64,000 bases of DNA from Opitutaceae bacterium (GCA_028691845.1 JAQUYL010000002.1:62001-126000), one strand, 5' to 3'. Shown: positions 7,899 through 17,241, counted from the first letter of the stretch. The notes: generated by a model not told the origin, from the letters alone. Made by a program: numbers and translations.

Positions 7899-8657
7899 TC
7901 ACTTCAGTTCGATGCCAACCGGACAGTGGTCGCTGCCCATGATTTCGGGTGAAATCCAGGCGTTCCGCAACCGAGGCCGCAGGGCCTGCGAGATGACGAA
8001 ATAATCGACGCGCCACCCTATGTTCCTCGCGCGGCAGTTCATCATCTGGCTCCACCACGTGTAGTGTCCCGGCCCCTTCTCGAACTCGCGAAACGTGTCG
8101 ATGAACCCGCCGGCCAGCAGGGCCGAGAAATTCGTGCGTTCCTCGATGGTGAAGCCCGCATTGCGCTCGTTGGTCCTGGGATTAGCCAGGTCGATTTCCG
8201 TGTGTGCCACGTTCAGATCGCCGCAAAAGACCAGAGGCTTTTTCTTTTCGAGTTTCCCCAGGTAGTGCCGGAAGGTCGGGTCCCATTCCTGCGTGCGGTA
8301 ACCCAGCCGCGTCAATCCCCGCTGGGAGTTGGGCTGGTAGACATTGACAAGGAAGAAATCGGGAAACTCCATGGTGATCACACGCCCCTCGTTGTCGTGC
8401 GCGGCAACGCCGAGGCCGGTCATCACCCGGAGCGGCGGCACCCGGGTGAAGATCACCGTGCCGGAGTAGCCTTTCTTGATAGCGGAATTCCAGTGGGCCT
8501 CGTAGCCCGCCGGCCATGCCACATGCTGGACGTCGCCGGGGTGCGCCTTGGTCTCCTGCAGGCAGAACACGTCTGCCTGCGACGTTTTCATGTAGTCGAG
8601 CAGCCCCTTTTTCAGCGCGGCGCGCACGCCGTTGACGTTCCAGGACACGAACTTCAT
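7899..8657 (-). CDS. xth: Exodeoxyribonuclease III
   Basis: A 252-residue endonuclease/exonuclease/phosphatase-fold AP endonuclease. The start at 8657 gives the canonical N-terminus MKFVSWNVNGVRAALKKGLL. Metal and catalytic motifs seen are WNVNG (Asn), VFCLQETKAH (Glu), CGDLNVAH (Asp/Asn) and GWRVDYFVIS with the final GSDHCPVGIELK (Asp-His). It acts in base-excision repair of abasic sites. The 25 codons upstream in frame are Arg/Pro-rich and were excluded. A hairpin terminator at 8748 separates it from the upstream minus-strand gene, so it has its own promoter between about 8660 and 8745. Confidence 0.96.
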   Translation of the reverse strand: MKFVSWNVNGVRAALKKGLLDYMKTSQADVFCLQETKAHPGDVQHVAWPAGYEAHWNSAIKKGYSGTVIFTRVPPLRVMTGLGVAAHDNEGRVITMEFPDFFLVNVYQPNSQRGLTRLGYRTQEWDPTFRHYLGKLEKKKPLVFCGDLNVAHTEIDLANPRTNERNAGFTIEERTNFSALLAGGFIDTFREFEKGPGHYTWWSQMMNCRARNIGWRVDYFVISQALRPRLRNAWISPEIMGSDHCPVGIELK

Positions 8658-8747
8658 GCGTCCACCAGTTCGGGGTTTTGCCGGCCGGCGGCAATCCGTT
8701 TCTCTCCTTCCTTCGCCCCCCGCCAGCGGCACAACCCGGAAATAAAC

Positions 8748-8786
8748 AAGGCCGTCCCCGCGCGCGAGGGGACGGCCTTGGTAGTT
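8748..8786. terminator. Strong hairpin terminator, probably bidirectional
   Basis: A perfect 12-bp stem (AAGGCCGTCCCC / GGGGACGGCCTT) with an 8-nt loop. On the plus strand six T follow within 5 nt. On the minus strand the stem is followed by GTTTATTT, adequate for the minus-strand gene at 8799-9191, which ends 12 nt before it. Confidence 0.85.
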
Positions 8787-8798
8787 TTTTATTTCAGG

Positions 8799-9191
8799 TC
8801 AGTTCAGGATGAGCCGAAGGTTAGTTTCGATCACGATCGCGACGATGCGCGGCAGATCGACTTTAACGGCCACCAATTTGCCTATACGCAGGCCGGTGGC
8901 GGAAGCCCACCGAGCATCCACGGAAGACAGGCTGGAGACAAAGTCGATGTCGTCCGATTCCGCCGCCAAAGCGGCATCGGCTTCCTCGGTCTTGTCGACG
9001 ATGAAGGCGAGTTTCACCGCAGTGTCCGCCGCGCCGGCCTTCGCCTCGGGTGAAGTCACCACGAGTGGAGCCGGAGCTGCGGCATCGCCACGGTTGGACC
9101 CGCTTGCGGCCACGTCTGCCGACGCCGAGGCAAAGGCCAACGGCGCCGCCAGCAGGCTGAGGCTGAGAACCAACTTGCTTACGTTTTTCAT
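8799..9191 (-). CDS. Small exported protein of unknown function
   Basis: A 130-residue protein with a clear Sec signal peptide (residues 1-24, ending LAFASASA). The mature region is Ala-rich and acidic in the middle (KTEEADAALAAESDDIDFVS), then basic and hydrophobic at the C-terminus (VKVDLPRIVAIVIETNLRLI). No family was recognised. It is monocistronic with its own terminator at 8748. Composition matches the neighbours. Confidence 0.7.
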   Translation of the reverse strand: MKNVSKLVLSLSLLAAPLAFASASADVAASGSNRGDAAAPAPLVVTSPEAKAGAADTAVKLAFIVDKTEEADAALAAESDDIDFVSSLSSVDARWASATGLRIGKLVAVKVDLPRIVAIVIETNLRLILN

Positions 9192-9801
9192 GTTTCGAAC
9201 TCCGCGTGGGGCGGAGCGTTGTCTGCTGTTTTAGATCCAACGCAGGGCATCCGTATGCACTGCGCGGTTTCGCCGCCAAGACGCGGGAAGCGCCCCCGCA
9301 GCGAAAGCGTGGTTTCAGAGCAACATTCAACCCGGGCCTGCGCCCGTGAAGTCAAAGCCGCCGGGGTGCCCCCGGCGGGGAGAACAGAAAGCAAAGGAGA
9401 AATTTCAAAGAAGGACGGTGGAAGGAACATGCCTGCCTCGCGCCGGTTCGCAACCGGGACTCCGCTACATTCACTTTAATGAATCCTAGGAGCTTACAGG
9501 ATAAGGCAGGAGTATGCCCGCTCGCGTACACTGCTGTCATACTGTCGCACTACGCCCAACCCGGCCAAACTAACCCCAGCGCTGGCTCAGTAAACGGTAG
9601 CGGATCAGTCGGCCGGGGCAAAGCCCGGCTCCGGCACAGGCGGTCTGGAACCGCATTCAGCGTCGCACGCCAGTTAACGCTTCCGGGCAGATACGCGCCG
9701 GACCAAGTCCCGCCAGTCCAGAACGCATGATTTATTCCTTCCTTGCCACCCCTCTCCGAGGCAACCGGCCGACCGCAACGGCCGACCGGTGCCGTCCAAG
9801 C
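9192..9801. other. 610-bp intergenic stretch; one hairpin, no supported gene
   Basis: No frame here looks protein-like in length or composition. A hairpin with 9-bp arms (CCGCCGGGG / CCCCGGCGG) lies at 9358-9378. Minus-strand promoter elements of the small exported gene should lie just right of 9191. A purine-rich AAGGAAGG precedes an ATG at 9729 on the minus strand, but the frame is only about 23 codons. Confidence 0.5.
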
Positions 9802-10893
9802 CTATCTGATTTCCCGCATGGCCTTCTCGACGAACTCGTTGGTGTAGAGCTGCTCGGGGATCACATGGGGATTCTCCACCGTGGCCCGCCAGACGCCTTC
9901 CTCGCTCTTGTCGAAGCTGGACGACCTGATGGTGTCGATGGCCATCTGCACGGCGTCCGGGGTGAACGAATAATCGCCCCTGGCATAGTTCGGCAGCGTG
10001 TTCCTGAGAAAGTCGATTTCGGCCTGTCGATCCTTGCTCGTGAAATAGGTGGCCGGCAGCTTTGCGGCGATCTCGTCGGCGTTGTGCGTGTTGATATAGC
10101 GCATCGTCCGCACAAAGACGTTTACCAGGCGCTGCACGATTTCCGGATGCGCTTCAATATAGCTGGGGGCCATGAGAATGCTGATTGCCGGGAGCGGCGC
10201 CCCCAGCGCTTTCACGGTCCCTTCCCTGGTCGTCATATCGTAGAGCGTCGAGACCTTGTTGGTGGCCAGGATAGCGGAGCTCAACGGCTCCATGAACGAC
10301 ACGATATCCACCTTGCCCTCGTTGAGGCCCTTGGTGACGGCTTCGAACCGCCCGGCAGTTTCGGGGAAGACGGAGGTGTAGCTGCGCGAGGGCAGCCCGG
10401 CCTTCTGGGCCAGATAATTGGTCAGCATGCTCTTGGCGGCGTACCCCATGCCCTCGGCAACATTCCGTCCCTTGAAATCGGCCGCGCTCTTGATCTGATC
10501 CTTCACCCGATTGGCCACCATGATTTTGAGGCCCGGCGCATCGCTCAGCATGATGACGGCCTTGACAGGGTAGTTGTGGCGCACGCCGAAAATCGTGTGC
10601 TGGAACCAATGGAAGGAGGCGTCGATCCTGCCCTTGTTCAGCGGCTCCTGCATCTGGAAATCGGTCGGAGCGACATCAGCGATCTTCACTCGGATCATCT
10701 CCAGCCCCTCCTGCTGGAAATAACCAAGGCCCTGCGCCAGCAGCGGGACCATGAAGTCGCCATTGTCGCTCAGGCGGATCTTGACCGGGCTTTCGGCCGC
10801 CGGTCGGGGCGCGAGGGCCATCGCGCTGATGGCGGGCAGAAGGGCAAAGCCAAGGATTGCCGTCGGAATGGAGAAAATAAAATGGAGATTCAT
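9802..10893 (-). CDS. NMT1/THI5-like (NitT/TauT) solute-binding protein
   Basis: A 363-residue periplasmic binding protein with a signal peptide (residues 1-28). Family features: KIRLSDNGDFMVPLLAQGLG, the start of the first lobe; YFQQEGLEMIRVKIADVAP; ADFKGRNVAEGMGYAAKSML, the usual dLkGkkvg segment; and GKVDIVSFMEPLSSAIL, the hinge strand. Relatives bind nitrate, taurine or other sulfonates, or pyrimidine precursors. The ligand cannot be read from sequence. It is the last gene of the minus-strand binding-protein run and 72 nt after the preceding PstS-like gene. No cognate permease or ATPase lies within the window. It differs in family from its upstream neighbours. Confidence 0.88.
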   Translation of the reverse strand: MNLHFIFSIPTAILGFALLPAISAMALAPRPAAESPVKIRLSDNGDFMVPLLAQGLGYFQQEGLEMIRVKIADVAPTDFQMQEPLNKGRIDASFHWFQHTIFGVRHNYPVKAVIMLSDAPGLKIMVANRVKDQIKSAADFKGRNVAEGMGYAAKSMLTNYLAQKAGLPSRSYTSVFPETAGRFEAVTKGLNEGKVDIVSFMEPLSSAILATNKVSTLYDMTTREGTVKALGAPLPAISILMAPSYIEAHPEIVQRLVNVFVRTMRYINTHNADEIAAKLPATYFTSKDRQAEIDFLRNTLPNYARGDYSFTPDAVQMAIDTIRSSSFDKSEEGVWRATVENPHVIPEQLYTNEFVEKAMREIR

Positions 10894-10965
10894 TCTAATG
10901 GGAGGTCGGTTTGTTATTTGGGTCGTTGCAGCTAGTGCCTATCCGGTGCAAATGAACCAGCCGGA

Positions 10966-12111
10966 TCAATCGCGCCGATCCTTGCGGTAGAAGTGATAGG
11001 TGGGCGGATTCTCGAGCTTCTCCAATTGGGCGCGGACAACTGCGGGAGTCAGCGGCAGGTAGCCGCCTTCGCGGGCGACAACCTGCTGGCCCTGCCGGCT
11101 GAGGATGTAACGCAGGAACTCCTTCACCTTCACGTCGACGAGTGGATCGGCGTAGTCGCCGGTCTTGGTATCGATGGTAAAGTAAATGACGGGGGCGCGA
11201 TACAGCGGATAGGCCCGGCTGGCAATGTTCGCCTTGGTGGGCTCGACGTAGGGCCCGCCATCCTTGTCGGCAATGGCCACCGCCTTCACCTGGGGCGTCT
11301 TGTAACACATGCCGGTGTAGCCGATCCCGTAGCGGTCCTGGCTCAAGTCGGCCACCAGGAGCTTTTGGTCGGCATACTCGCGCAATTTCTCGTTGCGCGC
11401 GCCTGCGCCGCCCGACACCCGGGTCTGGAAATACGAGTAGGCGCCCGTCACGAGGGAAGGCTGTCCATAGGGAATGATCGTCTTGCCGGCCCACTCGCCG
11501 GTGAGGCCGAGCTGGCCCCAGGTGCGGATATTGCCCTCGGGGCCGCGCGCGACGCCTTCTTTCACCCAGTTCATGCCGTCCTGCCAGCCGCCGACGCGCT
11601 CGGCGGAAAAGATTCCGTCGAGTTGCTTGATGGTCAGCTTGGTCAGCGGGTTGTCCCGGTGGACGAAGATCGTATAGGCGTAGGACTTGCCGGGCACGTC
11701 GTAGCTGCCTGTGGCGACTTCGATTTCCACGGGAAAGTTATACGAACGCCGATAGGTGCCGAACGATTCATACGGGATCATCGGCCGGCTCATCAGGGCA
11801 ATGTCCGCCACCCAGCACTGCAAGCCCCACTGGGCAGTGGAGGTCCCTTTCAGGGTGTCCTCGTAGCGGATTTCCGGGTGATATTTGCTGAACCCCTGCT
11901 GCCAGAGATTCAGCAGGTCGGCCATGTGGGGGTTGCCCCAGCTGCGCAGAGTGCCCGATACTTGCCGGGCGGGTTTATAGTCCGGCAGGGTCGGCCAATC
12001 CTGCGCGAAGGCCGCACTGAGGAACATCAGGGTGCCCAGCGCCACCAGGGCCGTGGTCCAGACGATCCGGGTAGAGTGATATGAACGAACGCGGGAAGAA
12101 AGTGTTTTCAT
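10966..12111 (-). CDS. PstS-like solute-binding protein, copy 1 of cluster
   Basis: A 381-residue exported protein; the start at 12111 precedes a signal peptide (residues about 15-36, ending SAAFA). The family core is visible: VSGTLRSWGN (51-60), WVADIALMSRP (100-110), VATGSYDVPGKS (132-143), LTIKQLDGIFSAERVGGW (149-166), ARGPEGNIRTWGQLGLTGEW (178-197), EFLRYILSRQGQ (331-342) and YLPLTPAVV. The fold assignment to PBP-like type 2 (PstS) rests on the C-terminal FLRY-LS-GQ-YLPLT block and the QLDGIF-GGW block. The canonical R-x-x-S-G-T phosphate loop after the TGEW-KxI strand is absent; it reads IIPYGQPSLVTGAYS. The tail beyond KLE is extended and basic. The gene lies 32 nt downstream of copy 2, so the two are probably cotranscribed. 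Confidence 0.9.
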   Translation of the reverse strand: MKTLSSRVRSYHSTRIVWTTALVALGTLMFLSAAFAQDWPTLPDYKPARQVSGTLRSWGNPHMADLLNLWQQGFSKYHPEIRYEDTLKGTSTAQWGLQCWVADIALMSRPMIPYESFGTYRRSYNFPVEIEVATGSYDVPGKSYAYTIFVHRDNPLTKLTIKQLDGIFSAERVGGWQDGMNWVKEGVARGPEGNIRTWGQLGLTGEWAGKTIIPYGQPSLVTGAYSYFQTRVSGGAGARNEKLREYADQKLLVADLSQDRYGIGYTGMCYKTPQVKAVAIADKDGGPYVEPTKANIASRAYPLYRAPVIYFTIDTKTGDYADPLVDVKVKEFLRYILSRQGQQVVAREGGYLPLTPAVVRAQLEKLENPPTYHFYRKDRRD

Positions 12112-12143
12112 GGAAGAAAGGGTTTGGATTTGGGCGTGGAAAC

Positions 12144-13259
12144 TCAGTCGAGCTTCTTCAATTCCTCGGCCACCTGGGCGGGGTTCAGCGGGATCCAAGT
12201 CCTGTCCTTGACCACCTGCGCCTGGCCTTCCCGGCTAAGGACGTAGCGCAGGAATTCCTTGATGCGGGGCGGCAGCGGTTTTCCGGGCGGGCGGTTCACG
12301 TAGAGGTAGACCGCGTTGTTCATCGGATACGTGTTTTGGTGGTAGCTTTGCGCGCTGGGCATGATGTAGGGGTCGCCAGCCTTGGCCGCCAGGGGGAGGA
12401 CGCGCACGTCCAGCTTGGCGTCCTTGATCACCTTCATGAAAATGAAGGAGATGCCATAGGGGTCGTTATGGACGGCCTGTACGAGAAGCACATCGGCCGG
12501 TGTCTCGACGCCGCCTCGCACTACTTCCTTGATGGTGGGATTCCACTTGGTGCCGCCCTTGAAGACGACCTTGTGGACCAGGTCCGACCAATTGCTGAGA
12601 ACGCTATCGAGGCCGTAGACGTGGATGGGCTTGTCGGCCCATTGGCCGGTCAGGCCGAGCTGGCCCCAGGTGCGGATGTTTTTCTCGGGGCCGCGTGCGG
12701 CCGCGGTGGTCCACCTGGTCCCTTCCCATCCGCCGGTGCGCTCGGCGCCATATATGCCGTCGAGCTGATCGAGGGTCAGGCCCGAGAGCGGATTGCTCTT
12801 GTGCACGAAAAAGACGGGGCCCGGCGTGGAGCCCTTGGGGTCGTCGAAGGAGCCGTTGGCATACTTGATTTCCAAGGGCGGATAGCCATTCATCGCCTCA
12901 AACCCCTTGAGGTCGGAATGCCACCAACTGTGGCCCATGTAGCCGATATCGGCGTTGCCCGTGGCCAGGCCGGCGAAGGCCATCGGCGTGGTAAGCAGAT
13001 AATCCCAGAAACGGGCCTCGTAATTAAACTGCTTTGATTTGAACTCCACCTCCCAGCATTTCACCAGGTTGACCACGTCGTTGCCCCAGATGCGAATGAC
13101 GCCCTGGACCCTATCCTTGGGCTTGTAGGCCGGAATACCGCTGAGATCGAATTCCTCGGCCGGGGAGCGGGCGGGAGCCAGCAGCGCGGCGGCCAGGGCA
13201 AGCAAGAGGAGGCGGGTGCGCCACCCTGCGTGGAAGGAGACGGACATGGTATTTTTCAT
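12144..13259 (-). CDS. PstS-like solute-binding protein, copy 2 of cluster
   Basis: A 371-residue exported protein; the start at 13259 is followed by a long signal peptide (TRLLLLALAAALLAPARSPA). Shared blocks: VQGVIRIWGND (51-61), GNADIGYMGH (101-110), PGPVFFVHKSNPLSGLTLD (146-164), GIYGAERTGGW (168-178), ARGPEKNIRTWGQLGLTGQW, then FLRYVLSREGQ. The segment where classical PstS has R-x-x-S-G-T reads IHVYGLDSVLSNWS. Of the six cluster copies it has the shortest N-terminal extension before the domain. It sits 138 nt downstream of copy 3 and 32 nt upstream of copy 1 in the same orientation. Its ligand is unknown. Confidence 0.9.
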   Translation of the reverse strand: MKNTMSVSFHAGWRTRLLLLALAAALLAPARSPAEEFDLSGIPAYKPKDRVQGVIRIWGNDVVNLVKCWEVEFKSKQFNYEARFWDYLLTTPMAFAGLATGNADIGYMGHSWWHSDLKGFEAMNGYPPLEIKYANGSFDDPKGSTPGPVFFVHKSNPLSGLTLDQLDGIYGAERTGGWEGTRWTTAAARGPEKNIRTWGQLGLTGQWADKPIHVYGLDSVLSNWSDLVHKVVFKGGTKWNPTIKEVVRGGVETPADVLLVQAVHNDPYGISFIFMKVIKDAKLDVRVLPLAAKAGDPYIMPSAQSYHQNTYPMNNAVYLYVNRPPGKPLPPRIKEFLRYVLSREGQAQVVKDRTWIPLNPAQVAEELKKLD

Positions 13260-13397
13260 GGAGTGATTGTGGGACCCACACCGAAGTTTTTGGAGAGGGG
13301 GCAAGGTTTGCCGTCCCCACCCCCGATGCTTGGGTGCAGGACCCGATGGTGGGTTGGGTTTTTTGAAGTTTCTTGAGGGCGGATGGCCTCGCGCCGC

Positions 13398-14609
13398 TTA
13401 TTCGAGTTTCTTCAGCTGCTCCTGCACGACCTTGGCGGTGAGCGGGAGGTAGCGGCCTTCGCGCTGCACGCACTCCTGGCCCTCCTGGCTCAGGACAAAG
13501 CGCAGCCATTCCTCCGCTTTGGGGTCAGGAGCCTGGCCGGGCTTGCGGTTGAAGTAGAAGAAATACCGGCCGTAGAGCGGATAGCTGCGATCGTGGACGG
13601 TCTCGAGCGTACGCTTCACATAGGCCCCTCCCTCGTAGGCCTGAATGGCGAGTTCCTTCATGTCGGCGTTCAGCGTCATCGGTGAAACGTAATACATCGC
13701 ATACCGGTCCCTCGCGATCGCGCGCTGGGCCTGCAGGCTCCAGGGGTTGATCTTCCCTTCCGGCGTGATGTAGTTCGCGAAGGCCTGGTAGCCCTCGGCA
13801 AACTGGTCGCTGCCGCGTGTCACGATGTCGGAGAATTGCGTGGTCTGATTGCCGCGAAGTGTCTGCCCACCGGGATGAATCGGCTTGTCGGCCCACTCGC
13901 CCGTCAGGCCGAGCTGGCCCCAGGTGCGGATGTTTTCCTGCGGCCCGCGCCGGTAGGGATATTCCGAGTGCCATACACTGCCGACGTAACCGCCGTTGCG
14001 GGCGGCGCCGAACACGCCGTCCAGCTGCTTCACGCTGATCTGGTTCAGCGGGTTGTCCTTGTGCACCACAATGATGAACGCCGGCGACCAGCCATAGACG
14101 TCGTAGGAACCCGTCACGACCTCCAGTTCGGTCACCGGGTAATGGTACACCTGCTCGAAAGTCAGCAAGTCCATGATGACCGCCTTGCGACTCATCACTA
14201 CGTCGGCCACGCCGCACGACAGTGCCGGGATCGCAATGCCCGTCGTCGGCAGGTTGTATTCGATGGTGACATCGGGATGGAACTTTCGGAAGCCGTCCCG
14301 CCAGAAGTTCCCCAGGTTCTCGGTGTCGTGGCCATCCTTGAGGTAATTGTTGCCCCAGATGCGGAGGGTACCCGTTAGTTTCTGCTTCGGCACATAATGC
14401 GGCAGATCGCTGAGGTCCCATTTCTTGATGTAACCGCCGGCAACGCCGCTGGTTTTGCGGAAACCGGTGACGTTCTGCGTCCAGATGCTGACCCCGGCAT
14501 TCTTCGGTTCCTCGCCACTGGCCGGTTTATCTTGGGCAGCGAGTTGGCATGCGCCCAGGGAAAACGCCAACAGCGTCCGGGCGGTCATGATATATGATGT
14601 ATTATTCAT
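13398..14609 (-). CDS. PstS-like solute-binding protein, copy 3 of cluster
   Basis: A 403-residue exported protein. The start is at 14609, or at an internal Met at 14588 directly before the signal peptide TARTLLAFSLGACQLAAQ. The LGAC could serve as a lipobox, but this is not certain. An N-terminal extension shared with copies 4 and 5 (NAGVSIWTQNVTGFRK) precedes the domain: GTLRIWGNNYLKDG (80-93), CGVADVVMSRK (132-142), VVTGSYDVYGW, QLDGVFGAARNGGY, RRGPQENIRTWGQLGLTGEW (230-249), WLRFVLSQEGQ and YLPLTAKVV. The classical phosphate loop is replaced by IHPGGQTLRGNQTTQ. It is 75 nt downstream of copy 4. Confidence 0.92.
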   Translation of the reverse strand: MNNTSYIMTARTLLAFSLGACQLAAQDKPASGEEPKNAGVSIWTQNVTGFRKTSGVAGGYIKKWDLSDLPHYVPKQKLTGTLRIWGNNYLKDGHDTENLGNFWRDGFRKFHPDVTIEYNLPTTGIAIPALSCGVADVVMSRKAVIMDLLTFEQVYHYPVTELEVVTGSYDVYGWSPAFIIVVHKDNPLNQISVKQLDGVFGAARNGGYVGSVWHSEYPYRRGPQENIRTWGQLGLTGEWADKPIHPGGQTLRGNQTTQFSDIVTRGSDQFAEGYQAFANYITPEGKINPWSLQAQRAIARDRYAMYYVSPMTLNADMKELAIQAYEGGAYVKRTLETVHDRSYPLYGRYFFYFNRKPGQAPDPKAEEWLRFVLSQEGQECVQREGRYLPLTAKVVQEQLKKLE

Positions 14610-14684
14610 AGTTGTTGTTAGGAAAATCTCGAGAACCCCCGGTGGCGATGCCAGTGGAAGGTGCCGCCGAGCGGGGGCCAAGGC

Positions 14685-15884
14685 TCACTCCAGCTTCTTG
14701 AGTTGTTGGCGGACATCCGCGGCCATCAGCGGCAGGTAGCGCCCCTCGCGCTGCACGCAGTCCTGCCCTTCCTGGCTCAGGATGAAGTGGATGAACTCGT
14801 CGATCTTCGGTGGCAGCGGCTTGCCCGGCTCGCGGTTGAGATAGAAATAGAACTGGTAGGTCAGCGGGTAGGACCGGTCGCGACAGGTCTCGAGCGTGCG
14901 CGGCACATAGGGGCCGCCGTTAAGGCCCTGCACGGCCAGCTCCTTCAGCTCGGGGCCCATGGAGAGCGGCGACACGTAGAACATCGCGTAGCGGTCCTTC
15001 GCGATCGCCCGGCGCACCTGGTCGCTCCAGCTGTTCACCTTGCCGCCGGGCATGACGTAATTGTTGTAGCCGCGGTAGTCCTCGACGAAGTGGTCGCTGC
15101 CCCAAAGCACGATATCGGAGAAGACGGTCGTGGCGTGGCCGCGCTTGCCTTGGCCGCCGACGTGGATCGGCTTGTCGGCCCACTCGCCGGTCAGGCCAAG
15201 CTGGCCCCATGTGCGGATGTTTTCCTCCGGACCGCGGGAATAGGGATACTCGGTGTGATAGACGCTGCCGACGTAACCGCCGAGGCGCGCCCCGCCGAAG
15301 ACACCGTCCAGCTGCTTCATGCTGATCTGGTTCAGCGGGTTCTCCTTGTTCACGGCGATGATGAAGGCCGGACCCCAGCCGTAGACGTCGTAGGAACCCG
15401 TCAGCGCCGTGATCTCCGTGATCGGATGGTGGTAGACCTGCTCGAAGGTCAGCAGCTCCATGATGACGGACTTGCGGGCCATGCCCAGATCGGCCACGCC
15501 GCAAGACAGCGCCGGGATGGCGATGCCCGAGGTCGGCGTGTGATACTCGATCGTGATTCCCGGCTGGAATTTATTGAAATCCTGCTGCCAGTAGTCGCCA
15601 AGGACGCCGTCCTTGAGGTAATTGTTGCCCCAGATCTGGAGCGTGCCCGTGACCTGCTGCTTCGGCACATAGTGCGGCAGGTCGCTGAGATCCCAGCGCT
15701 TGGTGTAGCCGCCATGGGAGCCATGCTCCTTGCGGAACCCGCTGACGTTTTGGGTCCAGATGCTGACGCCGGCGTTCGCCGGTTCTTGAGTGGCAGTCGG
15801 TTTGTCTTGGGCGCAGAGTTGGATTGCGCCCACAAGGAACGCAAACAGCGTCCGGGTGATCATGGTGGATGGGTTTCTGTTCAT
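14685..15884 (-). CDS. PstS-like solute-binding protein, copy 4 of cluster
   Basis: A 399-residue exported protein with signal peptide MITRTLFAFLVGAIQLCAQ (second Met, residue 8) and the N-terminal extension NAGVSIWTQNVSGFRKEHGS. The first roughly 90 residues are almost identical to copy 5, and so is the intergenic DNA upstream of its start, showing a recent tandem duplication. Domain blocks: GNNYLKDGVLGDYWQ, CGVADLGMARK, ALTGSYDVYGWGPAF, RGPEENIRTWGQLGLTGEW, FIHFILSQEGQDCVQREG. The loop after DKPI reads HVGGQGKRGHATTV. The ligand-facing middle of the protein differs from copy 5 much more than the ends do. Confidence 0.92.
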   Translation of the reverse strand: MNRNPSTMITRTLFAFLVGAIQLCAQDKPTATQEPANAGVSIWTQNVSGFRKEHGSHGGYTKRWDLSDLPHYVPKQQVTGTLQIWGNNYLKDGVLGDYWQQDFNKFQPGITIEYHTPTSGIAIPALSCGVADLGMARKSVIMELLTFEQVYHHPITEITALTGSYDVYGWGPAFIIAVNKENPLNQISMKQLDGVFGGARLGGYVGSVYHTEYPYSRGPEENIRTWGQLGLTGEWADKPIHVGGQGKRGHATTVFSDIVLWGSDHFVEDYRGYNNYVMPGGKVNSWSDQVRRAIAKDRYAMFYVSPLSMGPELKELAVQGLNGGPYVPRTLETCRDRSYPLTYQFYFYLNREPGKPLPPKIDEFIHFILSQEGQDCVQREGRYLPLMAADVRQQLKKLE

Positions 15885-16075
15885 GGGGAGGGGATGCCGC
15901 GTGTTCGTGGAAAGCTCAGCTGGGAAAGCCTGTTGAGGTTGAGCGGAGGGATAAAGGGCGGAAGTTTTGTCGGGATGCCTGGGGGATCTTGCCGATCAGC
16001 GCCGGCCGAAAGCGGGGGACTCGGGCAGGGGGGGCGGAGGTTCATTCGAGTTTTTTCAACTGTTCCCGCACGACC
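15588..16075. repeat. Direct duplication, left copy
   Basis: About 490 bp nearly identical to 16945-17434 (offset 1357-1359 bp). It covers the 5' end of copy 4, the intergenic spacer and the last codons of copy 5. Small indels and scattered substitutions distinguish the copies. Confidence 0.85.
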
Positions 16076-17241
16076 TCGGCAGTGAGCGGCAGGTAGCGGC
16101 CTTCGCGCTGGATGCAGTCCTGCCCTTCCTGGCTCAGGATGAAGTGGATGAACTCGTCGACCTTGGGCGGCAGCGGCTTCCCTGGGGCGCGGTTGACGAA
16201 AAACAGCTGCTCGCCGGTGAGGGGATAAGTTCGATCATGAACGGTTTCCAGCGTGCGCCGGACAAAAGGTCCGCCGTTGTAGGCCTGGACCGCCAGTTCC
16301 TTCAGTTCCGGACCGAGCGACAGCGGGGACACGTAAAATATGGAGTAACGGTCCCTGGCTGCCGCCCGGCGCACCTGGTCGCTCCAGCTGTTCACCTTGC
16401 CATCCGGCATCACGTAGTTCGTGTAGGCTTGGTACCCCTCCACGAACTGACCGCTGCCGCGCAGGATCTTGTTGGAGAACCCGATCATTTTGCCAGAATA
16501 CAGGTTCTGGCCACCGGGATGGATGGGCTGGCCGGCCCATTCGCCGGTGAGGCCTAGCTGGTCCCAAGTCCGGATGTTTTCGTCTGCGCCCCGGGAATAG
16601 GGATACTCGGTGTGCCAGACCGTGCCAACATAGCCGCCCGTGCGCGCCGCGCCGAAGACCCCATCGATTTGCTTCACGCTGATCTGGTCGAGGGGATTGT
16701 CCGGGTGAACGACCACGATTCCGGCCGGCGTCCAGCCGTAGACATCGTAGGAACCGGTCGCCACCCTGATCTGGGTGACGCCATAGTGGAAGAGCTGCTC
16801 GAAGATCAGCTGATTGGAAAGCGTGGCTTTGTTGTCCATGCCGACATCGGCGACCCCGCAGGCCAAGGCCGGGAGGGCGACCGCCTCGGTCGGCAGATGA
16901 TATTCGATCGTGAGATTCGGTTGAAATTTCTTGAAATCCTCCTGCCAGTAGTCGCCAAGGACACCGTCCTTAAGGTAATTGTTGCCCCAGAACCGCAGCG
17001 TGCCAGACACCTGCTGCTTCGGCACATAGTGCGGCAGGTCGCTGAGATCCCAGCGCTTGGTGTAGCCGCCATGGGAGCCATGCTCCTTGCGGAATCCGCT
17101 GACGTTTTGGGTCCAGATGCTGACGCCGGCGTTCGCCGGTTCTTGAGTGGCGGTCGGTTTGTCTTGGGCGCAGAGTTGGATTGCGCCCACAAGGAACGCA
17201 AACAGCGTCCGGGTGATCATGATGGATGAGTTTCCGTTCAT
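16042..17241 (-). CDS. PstS-like solute-binding protein, copy 5 of cluster
   Basis: A 399-residue exported protein, a tandem sister of copy 4 with the same start context, signal peptide and N-terminal extension. Domain blocks: GTLRFWGNNYLKDG, LACGVADVGMDNK, RVATGSYDVYGWTPAG, QIDGVFGAARTGGY, RGADENIRTWDQLGLTGEW (note Gly-Gln to Asp-Gln in the WGQ motif and A for P in RGP), FIHFILSQEGQ. The loop after GQPI reads HPGGQNLYSGKMIG. It is separated from copy 4 by 157 nt of DNA that is duplicated between copies 5 and 6. Confidence 0.92.
   Translation of the reverse strand: MNGNSSIMITRTLFAFLVGAIQLCAQDKPTATQEPANAGVSIWTQNVSGFRKEHGSHGGYTKRWDLSDLPHYVPKQQVSGTLRFWGNNYLKDGVLGDYWQEDFKKFQPNLTIEYHLPTEAVALPALACGVADVGMDNKATLSNQLIFEQLFHYGVTQIRVATGSYDVYGWTPAGIVVVHPDNPLDQISVKQIDGVFGAARTGGYVGTVWHTEYPYSRGADENIRTWDQLGLTGEWAGQPIHPGGQNLYSGKMIGFSNKILRGSGQFVEGYQAYTNYVMPDGKVNSWSDQVRRAAARDRYSIFYVSPLSLGPELKELAVQAYNGGPFVRRTLETVHDRTYPLTGEQLFFVNRAPGKPLPPKVDEFIHFILSQEGQDCIQREGRYLPLTAEVVREQLKKLE

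Noticed and set aside
9655-9729. Short minus-strand ORF with good ribosome-binding site
   Set aside because: Only about 23 codons, no conserved feature and no neighbour to suggest a leader peptide.
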